The position numbers and the translations under genes are program-made. From contig JAFDHD010000015.1 in the NCBI GenBank assembly GCA_019308995.1, positions 1-39,109 of the forward strand: a DNA stretch of 39,109 nt. The letters are read 5' to 3'. Below the pieces are notes generated by a model. That model saw only the letters and a list, made by a program, of their open reading frames with translations, made no database searches and was not told the DNA's origin. The stretch comes from Deltaproteobacteria bacterium. GTDB lineage: Bacteria; Desulfobacterota; Desulfarculia; Adiutricales; JAFDHD01. Within the stretch, counting starts at the first letter, position 1, and each line of letters starts with the position of its first letter. Of the stretch, positions 33,158-39,109 are shown one piece after another.

Positions 33158-33532
33158 TTGACCAGAAAAAAAGCCGCCCTCATCGAAACAGACGGCTGCC
33201 AGGTCCGCATGGTTCACCTGGACCGGGTTACCCAGGCCCGGGATGAAGTTATCCCGGAAAGAGAGGTCAACCGGCTGGCCCAGACCTTCAAGGTCCTGGG
33301 CGACCCGACGCGGCTCAAAATCACCCTGGCTCTTCAGGGCGGGGATATGTGTGTCTGTGACCTGGCGGCGTTCTTGAGAACAAGCGAGTCGGCTGTGTCT
33401 CACCAGCTCAGACACCTCAAGAATTTGAACTTGGTTAAAAACCGACGTGACGGTCAGGTCCTTTACTACTCTCTGGATGATGATCATGTGGCCGATTTGT
33501 TCAAGATTGGCCTGAGCCATGTTCGTGAATAG
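33158..33532 (+). CDS. ArsR/SmtB-family metal-sensing repressor (CadC/SmtB-like)
   Basis: A 124-residue winged-helix repressor. The DNA-recognition region is SESAVSHQLRHLKNLNLV (77-94; key SAVSHQLRHL). Two metal sites can be read: an alpha3N site with Cys65 and Cys67 in MCVCDL plus the N-terminal Cys14, as in CadC, and an alpha5 site with Asp108, His110, His121 and Glu124, spaced exactly as SmtB/CadC (D-x-H, then H-x2-E eleven residues on). Such sensors respond to Cd, Pb or Zn by releasing DNA. TTG start with GGGGAG five bases upstream. It is followed after 20 bases by the SO_0444-type efflux permease. Confidence 0.93.
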   Translation: MTRKKAALIETDGCQVRMVHLDRVTQARDEVIPEREVNRLAQTFKVLGDPTRLKITLALQGGDMCVCDLAAFLRTSESAVSHQLRHLKNLNLVKNRRDGQVLYYSLDDDHVADLFKIGLSHVRE

Positions 33533-33552
33533 GGATTAGAAAGGCCGGCATC

Positions 33553-34704
33553 ATGGAATTTTTATTCGATATACTGGCCGCAACCTGGCATCTTTTTCAG
33601 GAGGCCTCGATTTATGTCCTGTTCGGTATCCTGGTGGGCGGCCTGCTTAAGGTTTTTCTGAGTCCGTCCGCTGTTTCCCTGCATCTGGGCCAAGGCCGCT
33701 TCTCTTCCGTATTCAAGGCTGCCTTTCTTGGAGTTCCCATTCCTCTTTGTTCGTGCGGCGTTTTACCAGCCGCAGCTTCACTCAAAAGGCAGGGGGCCAA
33801 TAACGGCGCCGTTACGGCCTTTCTCATTTCCACGCCTGAGTCAGGAGTGGACTCCATCGCCATCACTTATGCCCTGCTCGATCCATTAATGACCGTGGTG
33901 CGGCCTGTGGCCGCTTTTTGCACGGCTGCCATAGCTGGCCTGGCGGAAAACCTTTTTGGTTTGGAAAGGGCGACCGGTCAGGTTGTTTCTGATCTTTCCT
34001 GCCCTGTTGACAACTGCTGCGACGGGCTCGATTGTCCGCCTGAGGTTCATAAACGGCATCATACCTTTTTGCAGAGAATTCGGGCCGGGCTGGGATTCGC
34101 TTTTAGAGAGTTGTGGAGCGACATGGTCGGCTGGTTTCTGGCCGGGATGATTCTAGCCGGATTCATCACCGTCCTTGTTCCGCCGGAAATTATGACACGT
34201 TTTCTCGGCGGCGGCATCCTTTCCATGCTGCTTATGCTGGCCGCGGGTATCCCTCTCTATATCTGCGCCACGGCTTCCACGCCCATCGCCGCCGCGCTCA
34301 TTTTGAAGGGCGTCAGTCCAGGCGCAGCCCTGGTTTTTCTCCTGGCCGGGCCGGCGACGAACGTTACCTCGCTAACCGTGCTTTTGGGAATTCTCGGGAA
34401 AAGGGCCACCGCCATCTATCTGGCCACCTTAGCCGTGGCCGCCGTGGTCTTCGGGCTGGCCCTGGACAGCCTCTATAACTACCTGAATCTTTCCCCGCAC
34501 GCCCTTTTCGGTCAGGCAACGGAAATAATTCCCGGGTGGATAAAGTTAGGCGGGGTCTTTATTTTGTTGGTCCTGTCGGTCAAACCGGTTTATTTGAAGA
34601 TACAGTCAAGGCTTGGCCAGGGGCACGAACTCTCCTGTTCTTTGGAGTCTTGTTCGGTTGCCGATTCCCCTGTTGAATGTTCCCCCCATGGGAGTCATGA
34701 TTGA
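33553..34704 (+). CDS. SO_0444-family Cu/Zn efflux permease
   Basis: A 383-residue membrane permease (PF03773, ArsP-related) of the SO_0444 type, thought to export Cu, Zn or similar ions. About eight to ten helices. Signatures: VPIPLCSCGVLP (61-72), STPESGVDSI (93-102), LYICATASTPIAAALI (235-250) and GAALVFLLAGPATN (257-270). A cytoplasmic or periplasmic loop holds Cys150, Cys155, Cys156, Cys161 and His169-170, and the tail has Cys362, Cys367, Cys376, His379 and His382, likely metal-binding. It is controlled by the ArsR gene directly upstream. A terminator pair follows the stop. Confidence 0.92.
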   Translation: MEFLFDILAATWHLFQEASIYVLFGILVGGLLKVFLSPSAVSLHLGQGRFSSVFKAAFLGVPIPLCSCGVLPAAASLKRQGANNGAVTAFLISTPESGVDSIAITYALLDPLMTVVRPVAAFCTAAIAGLAENLFGLERATGQVVSDLSCPVDNCCDGLDCPPEVHKRHHTFLQRIRAGLGFAFRELWSDMVGWFLAGMILAGFITVLVPPEIMTRFLGGGILSMLLMLAAGIPLYICATASTPIAAALILKGVSPGAALVFLLAGPATNVTSLTVLLGILGKRATAIYLATLAVAAVVFGLALDSLYNYLNLSPHALFGQATEIIPGWIKLGGVFILLVLSVKPVYLKIQSRLGQGHELSCSLESCSVADSPVECSPHGSHD

Positions 34705-34808
34705 AGCGCTTCCGCCGGGCCGGTGCGGCCCTGAAGATTGGGGTTGAAGAATTCCACCAGTTCAGCCGGATAATACCTTTTTTGGTAACAGAGGTCTTAA
34801 AAATTTAA

Positions 34809-34838
34809 AGGCCTTAGCCTATCAAGAGGCTAAGGCCT
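34809..34838 (-). terminator. 12-bp hairpin, minus-strand terminator candidate
   Basis: AGGCCTTAGCCT (34809-34820) and AGGCTAAGGCCT (34827-34838) pair perfectly with a six-base loop. Read on the minus strand the stem is followed by TTTAAATTTTT. It lies between convergent genes and may also help stop plus-strand transcription. Confidence 0.45.
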
Positions 34839-34876
34839 AAAAAAAGCTGGAGGTGATTCGAAAGGCAGCTTTTTTT
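34839..34876 (+). terminator. Terminator after the efflux permease
   Basis: AAAAAAAGCTG (34839-34849) pairs over 11 bp with CAGCTTTTTTT (34866-34876), ending in seven T on the plus strand: a rho-independent terminator, partly A-U. Confidence 0.55.
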
Positions 34877-34903
34877 GAAAAAACCTAAAAAAATATCTTC
34901 TAG

Positions 34904-34922
34904 CCGGTGGCGCCGCCACCGG
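34904..34922 (-). terminator. GC-rich hairpin 12 bases after the FmdB gene
   Basis: CCGGTGGC and GCCACCGG form an 8-bp stem with a three-base loop; on the minus strand, where the FmdB gene ends, seven T follow about eleven bases later. Confidence 0.35.
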
Positions 34923-34933
34923 ATTTATGTAGC

Positions 34934-35155
34934 TCAGGAAAACCCGCCGGAACCGCAGCTTCCTCCAGCGCTGGACGAGACGCCAGACAGGCTGCTAGAT
35001 AGGTCATTATTCGAATTTACTGCGGCCGGTGAGGACATGAGTTTTTTTATCGTGCTGGATTGGCATTCGGGGCAGGTGATCGCTTCTTCTGAGCCGAAGA
35101 CGATTTCCTCAAAAATGTGTCCGCACGCGCCGCATTCATATTCAAAAATAGGCAT
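34934..35155 (-). CDS. FmdB-family zinc-ribbon protein
   Basis: A 73-residue protein with one zinc ribbon: Cys8 and Cys11 in MPIFEYECGACGHIFE and Cys28 and Cys31 in ITCPECQ, the CxxC-CxxC pattern of PF09723. The C-terminus is Ser/Gly-rich (SSSLSGVSSSAGGSCGSGG). FmdB-type proteins are named from formamidase operons and their function is unclear; regulatory or metal roles are guessed. ATG 35155 is chosen since AAGGAG lies ten bases upstream and the family begins MPIFEY; an in-frame ATG at 35176 precedes the site. Confidence 0.9.
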   Translation of the reverse strand: MPIFEYECGACGHIFEEIVFGSEEAITCPECQSSTIKKLMSSPAAVNSNNDLSSSLSGVSSSAGGSCGSGGFS

Positions 35156-35317
35156 GGGTGGCGTACTCCTTCCCATTCATTCACTTTCTTTAAATATATA
35201 GACAACCTTAAGAATGTCAATACCTTTATTCCCAGGCAGTGGGATGAGGCGTTTCCTGCCCTGGCCTGGAAATCTTTGACCTGGCAGCGTTCAGGTTAAA
35301 GATCAGGCATAATCTAT

Positions 35318-35926
35318 TTATGAAGTAATAGTCTCGATGATAAATTTATATTGCAAATCCAGGTATTCCTTGAGGTCGAAGCGCTTTTTTAAATGCCATC
35401 TTTTCAGGGCCCAGGCATGCCCCAGGATTACGATGTTATAAGCTATTTGGTGCGCATCATGATGCTTGAAAACCCCTCGGCCGATCCCTTCCTCCAGAAT
35501 ATCCTGAAAAATTTTCACATGGGCCAGCTCCGCATCCATGATCCTGGCCTGGCCTTGCTTATCCAGGCTCCTGGACTCCCGGTACAGCAAGAGAACCTGG
35601 GACGCCTTTTCGGCCGCGATGGAGTAAAACAGGTCCATGGCCCGGATCAACTTTTTTTTCGGGTCATCCAGGCGCTCAATGGCAGGCAGAATCCTCTCCT
35701 GAAACTGGCTGGTAAAATCCTCCATGATAAGGAGCATTATCTCGGACTTGCGCCGAACATATTTATATGCATCCGGGACGCTCACTCCAGCCAGTTCGGC
35801 TATTTCACCAACCGATGTCTGGTAAAGCCCTTTTTCTTCAAAAAGCAGGCTTGCGGCATCTATAATCTTCTTTTTTAATCGTGCGTATTCTGACTCTTCT
35901 TTTGTCTGATTGGACCCTGCGGACAC
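35318..35926 (-). CDS. TetR/AcrR-family transcriptional regulator
   Basis: A 202-residue TetR repressor. The N-terminal helix-turn-helix spans about 18-64 (IIDAASLLFEEKG, TSVGEIAELAGVSVPDAYKYV; key TSVGEIAELAGVS). The C-terminal all-helical part (about 70-202) should bind a small molecule, and VVILGHAWALKRWHL-type sequence near its end resembles regulators of acyl-CoA metabolism. GTG 35926 is chosen because GGAGG lies eight bases upstream; an upstream in-frame GTG at 35980 lacks a site. No operator could be identified. Its targets are unknown; acyl-CoA genes in the window are plausible. Confidence 0.88.
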   Translation of the reverse strand: MSAGSNQTKEESEYARLKKKIIDAASLLFEEKGLYQTSVGEIAELAGVSVPDAYKYVRRKSEIMLLIMEDFTSQFQERILPAIERLDDPKKKLIRAMDLFYSIAAEKASQVLLLYRESRSLDKQGQARIMDAELAHVKIFQDILEEGIGRGVFKHHDAHQIAYNIVILGHAWALKRWHLKKRFDLKEYLDLQYKFIIETITS

Positions 35927-36082
35927 TATCTTATCCTCCAGTAAGCCAGCCGGAGATACGGAAAGCCGGGCTTGAACCACTATTAGAGTTATGCCGAGTC
36001 GGCTATATTTGTCAACTCCTTTCCTGGGCCTAAAAGTGAATAAAAATTTTTTATGATTCTGAGGCTTATAACAACGAGGGTA

Positions 36083-36799
36083 TCATTTCAGTGGTTTAAG
36101 ATCCAAATAAGCCTGAACGATTTTATATATTTTTTCGGCATTGGCCGCGGCCTTAGCCCCGATTTCCCCTTCTTTTAGAGGGGTGGGAGAAAGGCCGTGG
36201 GCATAGTTATCCACCGAGCAAATTGAGGCATACTCGAGTCCCAGCTCCTGGGCAACCATAGCCTCACTGGCCATGGTCATGCCCACGATGTCCGCATAAT
36301 CGGCTAATAGCTTGATTTCCGCCTGGGTTTCCAATCTAGGCCCGGGGGTCTGCCAGTAGACTCCCCTGTCCACCAGCTCAACCCCTGTCGCCTCGGCTGC
36401 GGCCTTTATTCGTGAGCGTACTTCCTGACTCAAGGTAGGAATGATATGTTTGGACTTATCCTGAACCGCGGTTGCGACTCCCGAGAAACAGATGTAATCG
36501 TGAGGCAGAACCACCGTGCCTGGAGAGAGGGAAATTTTAAGACTCCCCGTGGAGTTGATTCCAATGACCTCAGTCACCTCCAGCTTTTTCAAGGCAGAAA
36601 AATTGGCCGGATGATTTATTTTGTGAGGGAGGATGTATAGATCATCCCCCATCCCGTGACGCGGTACATAAACCAGTCGGTCGGTCAATACTACCATGGC
36701 CGGGCCGAAACTGGTTTCGATTTTTTCCTTTTCAGCTTCCTTGAAAAAGTCCTGGTGGTGAAAGACGGTGCCTCCAACCAAACCGATGCGATCAGCCAT
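36083..36799 (-). CDS. MTAP/PNP-family nucleoside phosphorylase, predicted 6-oxopurine specific
   Basis: A 238-residue trimeric-type phosphorylase (PF01048), cleaving purine nucleosides or methylthio-nucleosides with phosphate. Visible: GLVGGTVF at the N-terminus, YVPRHGMGD with the phosphate-contact region, GPRLET (153-158), MTMASEAMVAQELGLEYASI (174-193; key MTMASE) and SVDNYAHG (195-202). In human MTAP the base-binding pair is Asp220 and Asp222; here the aligned residues are Asn198 and Ala200, the pattern of enzymes that prefer 6-oxopurines (hypoxanthine/guanine), such as MTIP. GGAG is eight bases before ATG. It follows the DUF3786 gene by 48 bases. Confidence 0.86.
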   Translation of the reverse strand: MADRIGLVGGTVFHHQDFFKEAEKEKIETSFGPAMVVLTDRLVYVPRHGMGDDLYILPHKINHPANFSALKKLEVTEVIGINSTGSLKISLSPGTVVLPHDYICFSGVATAVQDKSKHIIPTLSQEVRSRIKAAAEATGVELVDRGVYWQTPGPRLETQAEIKLLADYADIVGMTMASEAMVAQELGLEYASICSVDNYAHGLSPTPLKEGEIGAKAAANAEKIYKIVQAYLDLKPLK

Positions 36800-36847
36800 G
36801 TTGTTTTCTCCGGAAGTTAGCTTCTAGTTCAATCTTCTATTAGTCCT

Positions 36848-37486
36848 TTAGAAAGCTCCTGAATTAGTTTTTTTTGAGGCCGCGGTTAATTGATCGGCCA
36901 GAATCATGCCAAGGACGGCCAAGCATTCCATGTCCAGGAATTGAGGAGAGGAGGTGTCAAACAGGATCCTGGCTGAAGAAGGAAATTCCTCGTCAGCATT
37001 GTAAAAGATCAGGGCCAGGGGAATACGAGGCAGAGCCGGGAAGCGAGCGCTGAAATCACCCCCTAGATCCGCATCCAGCGCCTCTCCCCCAACTGCTTCT
37101 GCTGCTGATTTAAGCTCAGATATCCGGCCTGAAAAACGGCGTGCGATCCTGTGTTCCGAGGTCTGGCTGAAGGCGTTGTGAAAAAAGGCGCCGTCCTTGA
37201 AATCTCGATATGAGCACCACTGCCCTGTCAGATCGCCTTGGCCGACCTGGAGCAAGTAGTAAGCCACGACGATACGGACCGTAAAGTCAAGGGGATTGTC
37301 ATCAGCCGCCCTGACACCCTGAGGTCCGATGAAGCAGGTGCGGCCAAGAACTTCTAAGGCAACTTCCTTTTCGGCCTCCCGGACACCCAGGTGAACCCTG
37401 GCATGTTCATAATCGGCCCGGGCCAGTTTCGTAACCAGGGCTTCATAAACTTCTTCATAATTTGTCGGTTTATCTGAACGAAACAT
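36848..37486 (-). CDS. DUF3786-domain protein
   Basis: A 212-residue soluble protein matching the pattern of DUF3786 (PF12654), a family of anaerobes with no known function. Seen: N-terminal YEEVYEALVTKLARAD, a VAYYLLQVGQGDLTGQWCSYRDFKDG segment (key: LTGQWCSYRDF) and the C-terminal core LPRIPLALIFYNADEEFPSSA (key: PRIPL and DEEFPSSA) with ILFD. No transmembrane segment, signal peptide or metal motif is obvious. It probably shares a transcript with the phosphorylase downstream (48-base gap). The identification rests on recalled motifs. Confidence 0.7.
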   Translation of the reverse strand: MFRSDKPTNYEEVYEALVTKLARADYEHARVHLGVREAEKEVALEVLGRTCFIGPQGVRAADDNPLDFTVRIVVAYYLLQVGQGDLTGQWCSYRDFKDGAFFHNAFSQTSEHRIARRFSGRISELKSAAEAVGGEALDADLGGDFSARFPALPRIPLALIFYNADEEFPSSARILFDTSSPQFLDMECLAVLGMILADQLTAASKKTNSGAF

Positions 37487-37625
37487 TCTCGAACTGTTAA
37501 CATATTTTTCGCCTCGACGGAAGTCCTTTCATATTGTTAAACTCTTGCCACTGCTTGCAGTCCATTTGCAGGTATGCTAAAAGACGATTTTAAACTCACA
37601 TTATTAAAGAGTCAGGGGGAGTGAC

Positions 37626-38786
37626 ATGGCCGCTCGGCAGGATTCAATCGCATTTAAACCAGGTAATATTGGTCATCTGGCGCTTAAGAATCGGCTGGTA
37701 CGTTCAGCGACTTATGAGGCGGCAGCCACGGAAAAAGGAGAGGTCACGGACCTTCAGGTGGACCTCTACCGCAACCTGGCTCAAGGCGGCGTGGGCCTGA
37801 TCATTACCGGACATGCGGCGGTTCACCCCAAAGGTGTTACCGGTCACAACATGACACAGATTCATGATGATTCATTCATTTCCGGGGTTAGAAGGATTGC
37901 CCGGGAGGTCCATGATCAGGGTGTTGACTGTAAGGTGCTCCTGCAGCTCAGCCACCCTGGCAGGCAGCAGCCGCGCAGCGGGCTAGAACCGGTTGCGCCT
38001 TCGCCGGTCTTTGACGCCCTTTTCCAGCGAACGCCCCGGGCCTTGACTGTGGAAGAGATTGACGAAATCATCGAATGCTTTGCCCAAGGGGTCCGGCGGG
38101 CTCAGGAAGCTGGATTCGACGGAGTCCAGGTCCACGCCGCTCACGGCTGGCTCTTGAGTTCCTTCCTCTCACCGCGCACCAACCAGAGGGAGGATCAATA
38201 CGGCGGTTCGATCGAGAACAGGACCCGCATTCTCAAGGAGATTTATGAACGCGCCCGGAAGAAGGTGGATAAAAATTTTCCTATCCTGATCAAGATGAAC
38301 ACTCAGGATTTTCTCCCCGGCGGGGTGGATATTGATGAAGCTGCAAAGATCGCAGAGGCGCTTGCTGAAATCGGATTTTCAGCCCTTGAGACGAGCGGCG
38401 GCATGTGGGAGGCGATCACCCGCAGCGAGGAGGAGCTTGGGTGGAAGCCTGTTCCTATCCCTGAGTCTCGGGTAGGTATCAAGACAAAAGATCAGGAAGC
38501 CTATTTCCTGGCCGGGGCAATGGAAATCAAGAAAAAGGTGGATGTTCCGATTATCCTCGTCGGCGGGATAAAATCGCTTGATAAGATCGAGGAGATACTT
38601 GCGCAGGGGTATGCCGACTTCTGCGCTATGGCCAGGCCTTTGATCAGGCAGCCCGATTTACCCAAGCTCTGGCTTACAGGCCAAGGGCCGGAGACGGCTG
38701 AATGCAAGTCATGCAATTCCTGCCTCCCCACGGATGAAGGCCCGACAAGATGCAGGGTTTTGAAAGCGGAATCAGGAGAGCCCTAG
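37626..38786 (+). CDS. Old-yellow-enzyme-family NADH:flavin oxidoreductase, catalytic Tyr replaced
   Basis: A 386-residue OYE-type FMN barrel. Visible: KNRLVRSATYEAAA (21-34), LIITGHAAVH, LQLSHPGRQ (107-115), VHAAHGWLLSSFLSPRTN (169-186) and RQDQ-like REDQYGGSIENR (188-199). His170 and His173 (HAAH) that bind substrate are kept, but the proton-donor Tyr that follows (Tyr169 of YqjM) is Trp175. The C-terminus adds Cys360, Cys363, Cys366 and Cys376 (CKSCNSC then Cys), a possible Fe-S or zinc site; no FAD domain follows. GGGGGAG is seven bases before ATG. It is divergent from DUF3786. Substrate unknown. Confidence 0.88.
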   Translation: MAARQDSIAFKPGNIGHLALKNRLVRSATYEAAATEKGEVTDLQVDLYRNLAQGGVGLIITGHAAVHPKGVTGHNMTQIHDDSFISGVRRIAREVHDQGVDCKVLLQLSHPGRQQPRSGLEPVAPSPVFDALFQRTPRALTVEEIDEIIECFAQGVRRAQEAGFDGVQVHAAHGWLLSSFLSPRTNQREDQYGGSIENRTRILKEIYERARKKVDKNFPILIKMNTQDFLPGGVDIDEAAKIAEALAEIGFSALETSGGMWEAITRSEEELGWKPVPIPESRVGIKTKDQEAYFLAGAMEIKKKVDVPIILVGGIKSLDKIEEILAQGYADFCAMARPLIRQPDLPKLWLTGQGPETAECKSCNSCLPTDEGPTRCRVLKAESGEP

Positions 38787-38849
38787 GTCGCGGTGTAAAA
38801 CTCAATAATACACAGGTTTAAAGTAATTTCTAAAAAAAATGTTCCGATA

Positions 38850-38910
38850 TGGACTCCCGCTTCTGCGGGAATGACAGTGTAATTTATTGTTATTCCTGCG
38901 TAAGCAGGAA
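38850..38910. repeat. Two palindromes in opposite orientation (dRS3-like)
   Basis: TCCCGC-TTCT-GCGGGA (38855-38870) and TTCCTGC-GTAA-GCAGGAA (38893-38910) are small hairpins. Their flanks (GGACT before the first, GGAAGCCA after the second) suggest diverged copies of the widespread ATTCCCGC-N4-GCGGGAAT palindrome placed head to head, like a miniature inverted-repeat element. Confidence 0.5.
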
Positions 38911-38990
38911 GCCACGTGCTGAAATCAAGACGCCAAAAAGAAAATAATTATAACAATCGCTATAGTAACCAAAATCCCACATAACAATGC

Positions 38991-39047
38991 TTTAATGTCA
39001 ATAGCAAATTAAAATGTCCGGTGTTCATAGCACATTAAATGTCCGGT
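38991..39047. repeat. AATGTCC direct-repeat array, possible IS end
   Basis: ATAGCAAATTAAAATGTCCGGT (39001-39022; near copy 39027-39047, ATAGCACATTAAATGTCCGG) forms a direct repeat with a period of about 26 bases, preceded by AATGTCA (38994-39000). Arrays of this kind serve as transposase-binding sites at ends of IS21-like and related elements, but no transposase is visible in the window. Confidence 0.4.
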
Positions 39048-39109
39048 TGCTTTTTTTTGGTTTCTGTTTATCATTCAATTGCACCATGTGAGGATAGGGC
39101 CACGCTGGG

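Larger units (their letters stand above)
38787..39109. other. Non-coding right edge with repeats, 323 bp
   Basis: No gene was recognised. It contains a pair of inverted palindromes (38850-38910) and an AATGTCCGG direct-repeat array (38991-39047) that may be the end of an insertion element continuing outside the window. Confidence 0.5.

Noticed and set aside
1-39109. CRISPR array, phage or defence island, tRNA or rRNA
   Set aside because: No regularly spaced repeats, phage structural genes, defence nucleases or RNA gene motifs were seen on reading both strands; a dedicated search was not possible.

Overview
The window is a bacterial chromosome segment of moderate G+C with tightly packed genes and frequent GTG/TTG starts. 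The block ffh, rpsP, KH protein, rimM, trmD, SAM-dependent RNA methyltransferase, rplS, rnhB, yraN, rsmI, together with many acyl-CoA enzymes, FmdB, DUF3786 and SO_0444-type proteins, points to an anaerobic or facultative member of the Desulfobacterota (old Deltaproteobacteria). That assignment is inferred from gene content and order, not from a phylogeny.

Left part (1-8428): the 3' part of a PurF-like amidophosphoribosyltransferase cut by the window edge, two alpha/beta hydrolases, a crotonase, a SUMF1-domain protein, an MFS exporter, a small four-helix membrane protein and an alpha-methylacyl-CoA racemase. Middle (8725-19445): UDP-GlcNAc 2-epimerase; a minus-strand pair of a crotonase and a PTER-like metal-dependent amidohydrolase; an exported SagB-type nitroreductase; overlapping queF-yhhQ (queuosine precursor reduction and transport); a plus-strand unit of class III CoA-transferase, nitrilase and MBL-fold hydrolase; and, facing it, a minus-strand pair of class III CoA-transferases, one without the catalytic Asp.

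Core block (19721-28654): translation and RNA-processing genes led by a good sigma70-like promoter and ending in ptsH-ptsI-smpB. Right part (28788-39109): a FadH-like flavoenzyme with a SAM methyltransferase; a second SUMF1 protein; an ArsR/SmtB-type metal sensor with its operator on the -10 box, followed by an SO_0444-type metal efflux permease; an FmdB zinc ribbon; a TetR regulator; DUF3786 with an MTAP-family phosphorylase; an OYE-family oxidoreductase; and an edge region with palindromic and direct repeats that may be the start of a mobile element.

Functionally, the accessory genes look like acyl-CoA catabolism: CoA activation or transfer (three CaiB/BaiF enzymes), racemisation, hydration/isomerisation (two crotonases), reduction (FadH-like, OYE) and release of acids from nitriles or N-acyl compounds (nitrilase, PTER-like). 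No phage, CRISPR, tRNA or rRNA was seen. The least expected signals are a leader before the CoA-transferase/nitrilase unit that could fold in mutually exclusive ways around the ribosome binding site, and several enzymes whose conserved catalytic residues are selectively changed.
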